Assembly: GCA_017506865.1 (NCBI GenBank)
Contig: JAFCMP010000090.1
Span: forward strand, 310,001-374,000
DNA from: Tribonema minus
Taxonomy: Eukaryota; Sar; Xanthophyceae; Tribonematales; Tribonemataceae
Reading direction: 5' to 3'
Length of the DNA stretch: 64,000 nucleotides
Below, piece after piece: positions 10,701 to 20,200 of the stretch (the stretch's first letter is position 1; each line of letters opens with the position of its first letter). The notes beneath the pieces are model-generated. The model had not been told where the DNA came from. It ran no database searches and saw only the letters and a list, made by a program, of their open reading frames with translations. Made by a program: the position numbers and the translations under genes.

Positions 10701-12529
10701 GCCTCATTTCAATAATGGCTGAGGACACACAAATTCGCCCTTAGTGACATCATACTGCACATGTACACGTCCACAGGGATGGGCACGCAGCTTCCCTCGC
10801 CCAATCCTGTCACCCGGCATTCCTCAGGAGAAAGATCAACTTCAACTTGAAGTAACAGGCGCCATACGTATTCGCCACGCTGACATCCAGCGCGCCTCTG
10901 CCCGTGCCCGCAGCTCCTTCGCGCCAGGATGCTGCGCACAAACACTTCCACGCACACTTCCACAGGGATTGTCATGCAGCTCCCCTTACCCAATCCTGTC
11001 AGCTAAAAGATCAACTTCAACTTGAAGTAGCAGGTACATGCCCCCAACAGGAGCTGATGACAGTCAGCGCGCCCCCTGCGTGTGCCCGCAGCTCCTTCGC
11101 GCCAGGATGCAGGATCAGCGCAGCCGCACGCCGCCGTCGCTGCGCGCGCTCGTGAGGGAGATAGTGCGGACGGAGGGCGTGCGCGCACTCTGGACGGGCT
11201 TTCGAGTCAACATGGTGCGTCACCATCCTCAGGGGACAGTTTGAAGTATGGGACGGCAGATGCTTGCTTTATCGGCAGCGCCAGGGATGTGCGGTTGTGA
11301 GCGCAGTCACGTACTGTGCCATCTGACGGTCGCGATGGTTATTTCTACGTGAACAGTGCATCGATGCCATGGGTGAATGCCAGCCATGCGCGTCTATTGA
11401 CCTGTTGTGCTGCCTGCAGCTATGCATCAGGCCTGCAGGCATCCAAGAGCTCACCGTGTGCTCGCGATGTCATGCTCGCCTCACGCAGCACCAGCAAGCA
11501 TATGCTCACAGAATACTCCCGAGACAGTCACAATCACCGCAAATCGAGCAGCATACGCGCAGATTGCATTTAAAAATATGGGCAAGAGCATGGGACTGTT
11601 TGTGAGATGTACAGCCGCGCAGCTTCTGCTGACCATCGATGGCCTGCCTGCTGCCGCAGGTGCGCGTTCTGCCCAGCTGCATGGCCACCTTTGTGAGCTA
11701 TGAGCTGATTGCCAGGTGAGAATGCGCTACGCACAATCACTCATCACGACTGCAAGCAGCGCCGCAGTTACGTCTATGCAGCCGTTGATGGGGGCACTGC
11801 ACTGCAACACATTAGCGCCAGTCACTTGGTGGCACTCAAACTGCTGATTGCAACATAAGATAAGGTGTGCACCTTGAGAAATGGTGTGTGGGGGGTGCAG
11901 CAAAGCGAGTGGTCGCATCAGGATGACTAACTGCGGCATTTCAGCACTTCGATAAATGACAAATTTGGTGCATCTCTTGCCAAACAAGGTTCCCTGTGTG
12001 CGCCGGTGCAAGTTCATGCGAGTCACTACATCAAGTGAATAGTCTGAGCCAGACCAGTACTTCTGATGCCATGCAGTGTGCACAACTGTACTGCTTTGAA
12101 CACCTGTGAAAGGCACACCTTGCCACGCATTTAACCACTGCATTATGATTGTGTTCAGTCATAGTTTGAGTGGTGTCAGTCCTGAACTCTAGAGCACTGC
12201 CACTGGCAGTCATGCAGGCACTGTGTGGCAGCTCATCAGCTGCCAGCAGTGTGCAGCTGTGCAAAGCTGTGAAGGCGGCGTCGGCCGTCACCTGCGCCGC
12301 GGTTGAGACGCTGCAAGCGGCGCGCACTGCATGCCTTTTGAACTGTGTGTTGGCTTCAAACTCTCAATGCCGCACGTCACAGTTAGCTGCTTGTCGACCA
12401 CACCAGCTTCAAATACCACTAAGCTGCACAACGTACCAAGTTTAACATTTCTCACCGCCTTGTGCCTGCTGCTAATGCTGTTCTGTTGCACACAGGGAGC
12501 TGAAGAAGCGTATGAGTGAGAGTAGTTGA
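7766..12529 (+). CDS. Mitochondrial carrier (SLC25), folate/NAD/pyrimidine-nucleotide group (8 exons)
   Basis: Exons are 7766-7972, 8158-8235, 8468-8602, 9062-9205, 9983-10126, 11092-11214, 11660-11715 and 12496-12529. Phases agree and the product is 306 aa, the normal carrier length. The three tripartite-repeat signatures are visible: SPLDVAKTRIQVQ (exon 1), NPFWVVRTRMQ (exon 3) and YPNELLRARMQ (exons 5-6). Each is followed by a G-x-x-G-type half (GIQGWYKGITPAL; YEGVLAFWRGL; EGVRALWTGF). The aromatic NPFW in repeat 2 and PNELLR in repeat 3 point to the SLC25A32/33/36 and plant NDT group, which moves folate, FAD, NAD or pyrimidine nucleotides; the exact substrate cannot be told. Predicted location is the inner mitochondrial membrane, with a plastid or peroxisome location possible as in plant relatives. 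The start at 7766 is the first ATG giving a normal N-terminus. The last exon (GELKKRMSESS-type tail) is short, but phase and stop fit. Confidence 0.9.
9634..9728 (+). repeat. Interstitial TTAGGG telomere-like array
   Basis: About fourteen TTAGGG-type units with variants (ATTAGGG, GTGAGGTTAGG) lie in intron 4 of the carrier gene, all in the same orientation. This is the best-preserved array in the window. Confidence 0.9.
10090..10352 (+). repeat. Tandem copies of the carrier exon 5/intron 5 junction
   Basis: The end of exon 5 plus donor (10090-10136, encoding KLASTWVTYPNE) is repeated at 10191-10237 (KLASTWVTYRNE with donor GAG|GTGAAT kept), a period of 101 bp. A third, intron-only part (GAGGTAAAT-TCTAAG-ATACAGTAGG...) starts at about 10303. 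Confidence 0.9.
10765..11115 (+). repeat. Tandem copy of the carrier exon 6 acceptor and first codons
   Basis: GTGCCCGCAG|CTCCTTCGCG followed by CCAGGATG occurs at 10914 (decoy) and 11092 (used), 178 bp apart. Upstream intron sequence (CACAGGGAT...CCCAATCCTGTCA...CAACTTCAACTTGAAGTA) is duplicated with it. The decoy also opens with LLRARM but then diverges. Confidence 0.9.
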
Positions 12530-14045
12530 TCAGGGTATGGTGTAATCACTTTGGCGAATCACCAAGAAGCTCTTTGATCAATGTCCCCAGCATCACAAAA
12601 ACATAACAGCTTTGCTCACACGTGAGAGAGGCCGCACGTGTCTGACATCACATAGTGGACTCGAGGCCAGAGGGCATGAGGGAGCATGATCATCATGCAA
12701 TGCCATGGATGAAATAGCACGAAAGCAACAACATGTGGTTAGCACATCATGTGACTGTGGGAATACCGTTGGCATGAATTGATGTGGGGGTCGGGGGGGC
12801 CGGGGGGGGGGGGGGGAGGGCATCACAAAGTCAGTGCACAGCTGTCATAGCATCACTCGAACACCATGTGAAAGTAAGCACCAAGTGCACACGGACGGCA
12901 GCACAATAGCATCTGCTCATGGTCTCCACCGCTGTGTCTCTTGAGCACAACAGTAGAGCTTCGCATCACGTGCGGGTGGTGATGGAGGTTGCCTTTATTC
13001 TGTTGCTAGTTGCGCTTGGTCACATCTAAACATTGTTTCAGTACCCTACTTGTTGGTCTTTGCTTATGTTGCCTTCTGCTGTCTGCTGATTGGCCACGAG
13101 CACTTCTACCAGGAGGACATGTGCATGGCCACTTGTGTTTGCTCTCGACGATGCGTGACATGCAATGCGTCGAGTAGTTGGTAATCTAATGGTGAGGAGC
13201 AGACAGGGAAGTGTTACTGAGCAACTCGACATATTTTGAGCTCGCATCAAGTGCTCCATGAGCGTCAACGGTCATTGCCATGGATGCGGTGTATGATATC
13301 ATTATGAGCACAAGCGTATATCCTGCTAGCCAGCTTCACATACGCACCATGCGTCGAGTTGCGCAACTTCAAGAACATACGCAGTAAGCATACGGACCAC
13401 CGCACTTGTCAGCATGGATGCTGGCCTAATGCATATACTTAACGCGCGCTACATTGTCGCAGCGAGCAGCAGTATCACATATGCCATACAGTGTGTGCAT
13501 CGTGTATGTTTGCTGTGTTGTGACTACAATGGTATGCAAGTGTGCATGACACCTTTGATATCGATGGCACTGCCTCTGCAGCACCATGCACCACCAGCAC
13601 AGCAATGACTGCGCTGCACATTGACTTGTGATGCAGCATTTGCAATGCGCTTCAAGTGGTTGACACACACAAGTTGGTTTCCCACTGCAAGCGTGCGCGC
13701 AGAGAATTGTTACGTTGCGCAATGATGCCTGAGCTGAAAAGATGCCTGGGCTTAGGCTGCTGCATTGCATGCCTGCAGGCACAACCTGCACATCCTTGCA
13801 GGTCATGTCATGTAGGCTGTCCTGCTAACAGTAACTCCCGCCGCTGCCTGGGCCGCAGGTCCTAACTGAGGGAGAGGCAGTTGACTTTTGCGTTCTCTGT
13901 TTGTGACCACGACTGACGCGCATGACTGATGACCCAAGTTACCTTAGGGGGCAAAACAAGTCTGAATCATACCTGACGTTCGCCACCTTTCATCGTCTAT
14001 GCGCGCGGAAGAGTCACTCATGAACGCACTACCGTCTCTCGACTG
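12530..14045. other. Intergenic, no gene recognised
   Basis: It holds a poly-G run (12801-12816) and CA-rich, low-information sequence. No open frame has a recognisable domain or good splice context. Confidence 0.6.
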
Positions 14046-14341
14046 ATGTTGAACCACAGACGTACGCCTCACAAACATCAAAACGTCATTGAGACAGACG
14101 TTTCAGTTGAGCTCAGCAGTTGGGCCTTGCTTCCGCCCTGTATTTTGGCTCAGATCCGGGATTTCGCCCTGCGGCGATTGTGTTTCGCCCGGGTGTTGGT
14201 GTCCCCGAACGTACGCATCCATCTGTTCAAACTTGAGGCATACATCAGCGCCTGGCGCCAACCAACTGCGTATGTCATCGCTTGGCTGCCGGCGAACAGA
14301 AACACACAGCCGAGGCTTCCTCACTCTCTCGCCCAACTACG

Positions 14342-15052
14342 ATGCTGACCACCATGCTATCAGCCCTGGAGCAGCAGCTGGCGGCCCTCAAGATGGTCGC
14401 CTCAGAGACTAGTAGCATCACGAGCACGGCTCCTCCCTCCATCGCCAGCTCGTGCGAGGACTTCGAATCCATCCGGGAGGAGGAGCAGGAGACAGCAGCA
14501 GGCTCTCAGCAAGACGCAGAAGGCGATGACTACGGCTGGTTTTCCGAGGATGCATACGACAGCGAGTCCTCCGAGACGAGCATGGAGGCGATACAGCGGG
14601 AGCACAGGAACAGCGTCTCGGTCAAGTGTGCCTCCAACTGCACAGTGGAGTTCCGGGCACACAACCCCGCCTTCATCCTCTCCACCAAGTGCTTCGACTC
14701 CAGCACGCAGTGCTTCGCCTGGGGCATCGGCGGCTTCCGCATCGTCCGCATAGCCAGCGGCAGCAAGCACGCCGAGTACCAGGTGCTGGCCTCCTATGGG
14801 GACCGCACTTGGACGCGGTGGATCAGGTCGAGCGCCTTCGGCCGGTTCGCCAAGGCCTGCTGCGAACAGCGGGGATGGGCGGCCAGCACCAAGGCCTGGA
14901 AGCAGATCCAGACAACCCAGCGGCTCTTCCGGTGTCTCGACGTCAACTACCTCCTCAACAAGTGCCACATGCTCGAGAACTTCCTTCGGCTCGCCCTGTT
15001 CGACGCGGGAGACGCACAGCCCCTTCTGGAGCTGGTCTGCGCGGAAGCATGA
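14342..15052 (+). CDS. Intronless PX-like (phosphoinositide-binding) domain protein
   Basis: This is one uninterrupted 236-aa frame from the ATG at 14342. The first third is acidic and serine-rich (EDFESIREEEQE; DSESSETSMEA). The rest resembles a PX domain: GIGGFRIVRI, then EYQVLASYGDRTW, a basic/aromatic SSAFGRFAKAC segment in the place of the RxF/Y-S-x-F phosphoinositide site, a W-containing linker, and RLFRCLDVNYLLNK followed by LENFLRLALFD like the final PX helices. PX domains bind membrane phosphoinositides in sorting nexins and related proteins. The lack of introns contrasts with every neighbouring gene. The assignment rests on pattern memory only. An open frame just upstream (14046-14348) overlaps the start; it is not recognised and may be 5' leader. 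Confidence 0.6.
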   Translation: MLTTMLSALEQQLAALKMVASETSSITSTAPPSIASSCEDFESIREEEQETAAGSQQDAEGDDYGWFSEDAYDSESSETSMEAIQREHRNSVSVKCASNCTVEFRAHNPAFILSTKCFDSSTQCFAWGIGGFRIVRIASGSKHAEYQVLASYGDRTWTRWIRSSAFGRFAKACCEQRGWAASTKAWKQIQTTQRLFRCLDVNYLLNKCHMLENFLRLALFDAGDAQPLLELVCAEA

Positions 15053-15184
15053 TGCGGACGCAGCCCTCAGTTTCTCGACGTCCCACCTGCGGGCGGCAGG
15101 ACGCCTACGCTTGGCGCCGCCGCCTAGGGGGTATATCAACCCCCCCCCTCGTTGCGAGCTCGTGTACATACGCCATTTGTACGC

Positions 15185-15232
15185 GGCCCAGCATCTAATC
15201 GTTTTGTAGGCCCAGCATCTAATCGTTTTGTA
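15185..15232. repeat. 24-bp unit, two perfect tandem copies
   Basis: GGCCCAGCATCTAATCGTTT (plus TGTA) is repeated exactly once, about 130 bp after the stop of the PX-like gene, probably in its 3' UTR. Confidence 0.95.
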
Positions 15233-15762
15233 GACTACACACATGAAGTTTGTGATATTTGGTTGTACATCCCTAGACGCATCTACAGCGATGTCCCAGT
15301 TTTCCTCTCTTGGGGTGGCAGTCAGGGCTGGTAAGCCCTGCTGGTGATGCCCCAGAGGAGATGCTGGCTGGGCGTCGTAGATCCCACAGTGAGCTTTTTG
15401 CCTGCCCTACGGTGGCGGGTTAGCGGTACTACACAACATTTCTAGAGCTCGCACTACGATTTTGGCACTTCCGTACGCTGTAGGGTTATCACCGCGGTAA
15501 CGGGCCCTTTGGCAGTGTGCATCGTGCACCTACAATACAAGGCTTTACACCGCGACATACCTGGTTGTTGGCAAGCATGTTTGCCATTCCTTTCCTTTTG
15601 CTCTGCCTCTGCTGTGCTCTGTGATGGCTGCTGAAGTTGTGCACCGCATGCTGCTCGTGACTGCCACTTGTTGCGCACGTAGCCTAGCATGAACATCTGC
15701 TTCAGCACTGCAGTTGGCGATCGCATGCATGCAGCAGGCCGTCCCTGGTGTCTCTCGCGCAG

Positions 15763-17203
15763 GCACAGCTGCTGGTGAAGCAGAGCGAGGCACGCGTCAT
15801 TGGCGAAGCTGAGCTGCGGCGCAAACGCGATGCGCGCGCCAGTCTCGATGACCAGCAACGGTTTGAGCACGAGGCCCATCAGCTGGCCGAGGATGTCATT
15901 CAGCAGCATTGCGAGGTCAACATTGCCTGTCACGCGACCGTGGGCATATGCGGGTGCTGGCAACTGCAAGCCTTCCCCCGCTGCACTTGCCCAGGTGGAG
16001 CGTAATGTAGTTAACATGCCAAGCTGCTTGTAAACGGTGCCATGTCTTCAGCCGCTGCAGTGTTGTGACAGCCTTTTCAGCTGCGGCAGTGGTGTGATAG
16101 CTTGCATCTAGTTTCCTGTCAGCGTTTAAAAGTTTCTGAGAGCGCATTTCCACGGGCCGTGCATATATATGGCACATTGAGCGGGTGCTGCCGGCAGCAA
16201 CACAGACTTTGACGCTCCGACAATGTCACATACTGGTGTAAAGTTGAAGGTGCCAACCATGATGAGTGCATGACACTTTTCGTGGCGTGTGATGCTGGTC
16301 AGTATGATTTCAAGCATCCTCATTCAGAAGTCATTCTTTGTTGTCGTCTCCTTTGTAAGTCTGAGCGTGCAGCGCGGCCTTGTGGGCATAACCAAAATGC
16401 ATGCATTCAACATGGGAAAAGTAACAGCATGCACGGGAGGTATGCGTACGACTTCCTTTCGCTCATCCTGTTGCTTACGGGAGTGCTATGAACACATTTC
16501 AGTGATGATGCAGCCACCTGGCCATTCACCAACTTCCTAGGTGGGTACCGGGCACGGTTGCACACTTGCCTGCTCAAAGCAGCGCAACATGGTGCCTGCA
16601 TGCCATTGTGACAATGTGACAGCGACTGCTGTCAGGATTACATGTTCAACCCACACAGATCATCACTTGCCTGCTTGGCTTTTGATGCTTTGACGTCGTA
16701 ACAGACTTAATGTTGGGCACAGTGATGTCCAGCCAATTATTTCAATGCTTGTTGGCAGGGGCAGACGTTCTGGCGGCCGCATTGGCTGGCGAGCGCAAGG
16801 GTACTGGTGTTCATGCTTTGGTTTCTGTAATATGTATGTGTGTGCAGGCTCTGCAATGCTTTCTGTGGATTTTTTGGCTAGCCTGCCTAGCATGTGCCAA
16901 TATAACTACAAGCCATGCATCAAATTATCCCACATACTTTTCTGAAGTCAGTGCAGGCATGTAGGTGCTTTCACTGGCAGGTGCCTGATGGCTGCTTTCG
17001 TGGCGACTAAGGTGCTTGATGTATGCAGATAGCTTTTGGTCTCTACAACATTGAACCATAGAAAATACCATTGAGACACACCTCCTCACCTTTGCCTCAA
17101 CTTCACCTTGCAGTTGGAGCGTCACCTCGCTGAAACGGAACGGACGAGGAGCAAGCAGCGAATAAAAGGGAAGGGAGGAGGGAGGTCCAGCATGATTTCT
17201 TGA
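15763..17203 (+). CDS. Partial gene: coiled-coil protein, last two exons
   Basis: Exon 15763-15915 (acceptor TCGCGCAG, donor GAG|GTCAAC) encodes a charged helix starting AQLLVKQSEARVIGEAELRR. Exon 17114-17203 (strong acceptor CACCTTGCAG) encodes LERHLAETERTRSKQRIK, then a Gly/Lys-rich end and a TGA at 17201. Both are in phase 0 and join into one continuous coiled coil, which is the main support. The first exons were not found upstream. A possible middle exon near 16759-16798 (ADVLAAALAGERK) does not fit the phase. On the opposite strand 15763-15915 is also open with good codon use, so the strand is not certain. The stop is only 41 bp before the next gene's ATG. Function unknown. Confidence 0.4.
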
Positions 17204-17244
17204 ACAACCTGCAGCAGCGCAAAGGTTGTAGCAGCGATATTACA

Positions 17245-20200
17245 ATGAAAAGCAGCAGTGCAAGCGATGAATCCACTTCTTCCTCATCAGATGATGAGTA
17301 CCTTTCCTACGACGAGACGCACCGCGACAACCCCGCCACGAGTGCGCTATTGTTACATCTACAAGCAGCAGCACCTGGAGACGCTGTTGCAGCCGCGGAG
17401 GCGCTGGATCAGCTTTGTGCGGCACTGCTTGATCAGCAACACGCCCAAATATGTGCCGGGAATCCTTTCTGCAGCCGAATAGTTGAAACAGCGGTGTCTG
17501 CGATGCAAGGTGCGAAGAACTGTCATGCATCGGCCGATAAGCACTGGCTGGCACTCTTGGAACTACCGTCCTGCCATGAATTTTAGAAGGATACCATTCT
17601 GTGCCTGCAACAGCTGATGAAGAATGATCAAGTGTGGTGCTACACTGGCTTTTGTACAACGGCCAGTCACTGACGCAAACGAAGGTGCTGTCGTCAGCGA
17701 ATGATGATGCCTATGCCACCTCAGCGGTATGCTTATTTACCTCTGCACCTCTGAAATCTGGAGCGATGCCCACCATGGAGCTGCAGGCGGCTGCGGGTGA
17801 TCAGCAAGTTGGGTGACGTGTCACCAGCAGCACACGCAAAAATGACGACATGTACTCGACTGTGACGCCCGTGCGACACGGCAGCGGCCGCGTGCTGGCC
17901 CCCTCTGACTGCGCGAACGCGCCAGAGCCGCGCTGCAAAGCGCTCTGTCCGCAGACCGCTTGGCGCAGGCGCATGCACGCGCCAACAAACTCCCCCACAC
18001 AACTGTGCGCCCAGGTGTCGCTGATGCAACGCATAGCGGTACCTGTACGACACTAGATGCGTGGTATCGACAACACCCCCCCACACCGCCAAAGACAGTG
18101 ACAGCCCATACTGCATACACGAGCTGATGCGCCAGCACCAACGCGTACGCAACTCTCCCTGCCCAGGCCACCGCGCGTCCCTCGGCGTGCAGCTGGCGGG
18201 CGTGAAGCTGCTGCACGTGCTGTGCTTCGCGGAGGAGGCGCGGCGCGCGGCGCTGGCGGCGGGCGCGGTGCCCGCCGCGCTGGCAGCGCTGGAGGCATGG
18301 GGCGACGGCAGCGATGAGGTGCGAAAGTAGATTAGGGGTAGGTTGTGGCAGGCTCATGGTGCCCATAGCCTTATTCTGGGCACGATGACACATGCTGGAG
18401 GCCTAGCCGTGGTCGTTTGCGTGCCCAGAGTCTGGAGACATGGCCATGGCGAAAAGGGCGTCGATGGCGCGGGCTGCGTGTTGGTGATGGCGGTGGTGGG
18501 GTCGTGAAGGCCCGGAGGCAGAGCAGTGATGCGGCGGGTGGGCAGGTACGAGTGGCGTGCAAGGAACCTTGCGCGCACGGCGCGCGCTACTGCAGAGCAG
18601 TGCATCGTGCGCTGTTAGGGCGCCACCAATCGCCAATGAGTGCCGAGTACTACGTGGCACTCTCATGGTCAAGCTGCATGCATGCCCACTTGGAACTTTG
18701 AAGGTGAAGTCAAAAGGCACTGTCGTGGTGGACATATGTATGGGCTGCCCGCAAATCCTGAGCCAGTGAATGAAAGCTGTCAAGGCTATGGGCATCCAAT
18801 GCTGCTTATTGCTGTATGCATTCTCCATAGGTTTTGGTCACGAACAGCCAAGAGCTTGCTTATCCCGTGAGGTCTGCTACCTGTAAGAACATACATTCTA
18901 CAAGTGATCACACACATATGCTGCTCTTGCCGCCCTCTGCAGCTGGCGGCAAACGCGTGCGGCCTCATGTACTTCCTCTCCTACAGCATCGAGACGATCG
19001 GCAGTGGCGGCAGCGGCGGTGGCAGCGCTCAGCCTCAGCGCTCAGGAGAGCACTCCGTGGCAAATGAGAAGACGGCATGCGCTGTGGTCACGGCCGCCGC
19101 GCACGCCATGTGGCGTCATAAACGCTCAGCAGAGTTGCAGGCAAGAACATCAGGCGCAGCTTTATCGGGTACCTACCTCTGCAGCGGCCAAAGTACACTT
19201 TGTGTAGGTGGCAAAGCGAGCGAGTGCGCGTGAGCGCGCGGGTGGCAGCAGAGCGCATGCTCATCGCGATGCTTCAGCTGCTACGTGTGAGGAGCGGCGA
19301 TCCAGCCATCGACTTGCAGTTGAAGCTTGCGGTCTCTTGCGTGCGGTGCCGCAGCGCCTTCGTCGCCTTTTTCCCAGACAGGAGATGACTTTTTCCAACA
19401 GTGTGCATCACCCAATCGACGCGCCGCTCACGGGCGCATAGGCGTGGCACGACGCGCATTAAGCACAAGGACTGCGACCGAAAGCCCCCCCCCCCCCCCC
19501 CCCCCTGCGCGCGTGTGAGTCGGACAGACCGCCGCGTCCGCAGCAGCTCATGCTGCCGCACCCCGCATTTCGCGCACACCACTCCCCTCACGTCAGCGCA
19601 TCGCTCTCTCGACCCCCACCCCACGCACCCGGCAGCTGTCCTGCATTGGCACGCTCGCGTCGCTGCTCGGAGACCCCCTGAGGCTGCTGCCGTCCGTCGA
19701 GGCGTACGGCATCGGCGGGCTGCTGGCCGCTGGGCTGAGCGCTGCTGCTTGTGAAGACGAGAGCGACGGCGTGCTCGACTGCATCGCGGTAAGTGTGTAC
19801 CAAGGCCCTAGGGGACACCACTGTGCACATATGCGCCCTATAAGGCTGGCCGTTGCCACCAGAACGTCGTGTGCTTTCTTAGGATGAAGTGGGGCACTAG
19901 TGACAGCCACAAGCCCTGCTGCAGGGCAAAGTGGCTCAGCAGCGTTGCTAAGCAACCCCTCGTCCTGCAATCTATGCTGTACCCAAGTGTCATGCACCAG
20001 CCTACGCATTCAAAACGTGACCATGGCAGCTTTGTAGAGTGCTCCGCGTTGAGCTCAGCCGCACTGCGTGAAGCACACTGCTGCCGTCCTGCCATCCGCC
20101 AACTCCGTGTACACCGCTGCTGCTCTCCCTCGCTCTCAGGTGCTGTCGAGCATCCTCGAGCACCCGCAGCTGCGCGCAGCGGCAGCGCGCGCGTGCGCAC

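Noticed and set aside
14402-15244. 280-codon minus-strand open frame
   Set aside because: Antisense shadow of the PX-like gene; its composition follows from the high G/C third positions of the plus frame.
20068-20139. ORF start upstream of 20140 in the armadillo gene
   Set aside because: The acceptor CTCTCAG at 20139 joins the previous exon in phase; the upstream part is intron.
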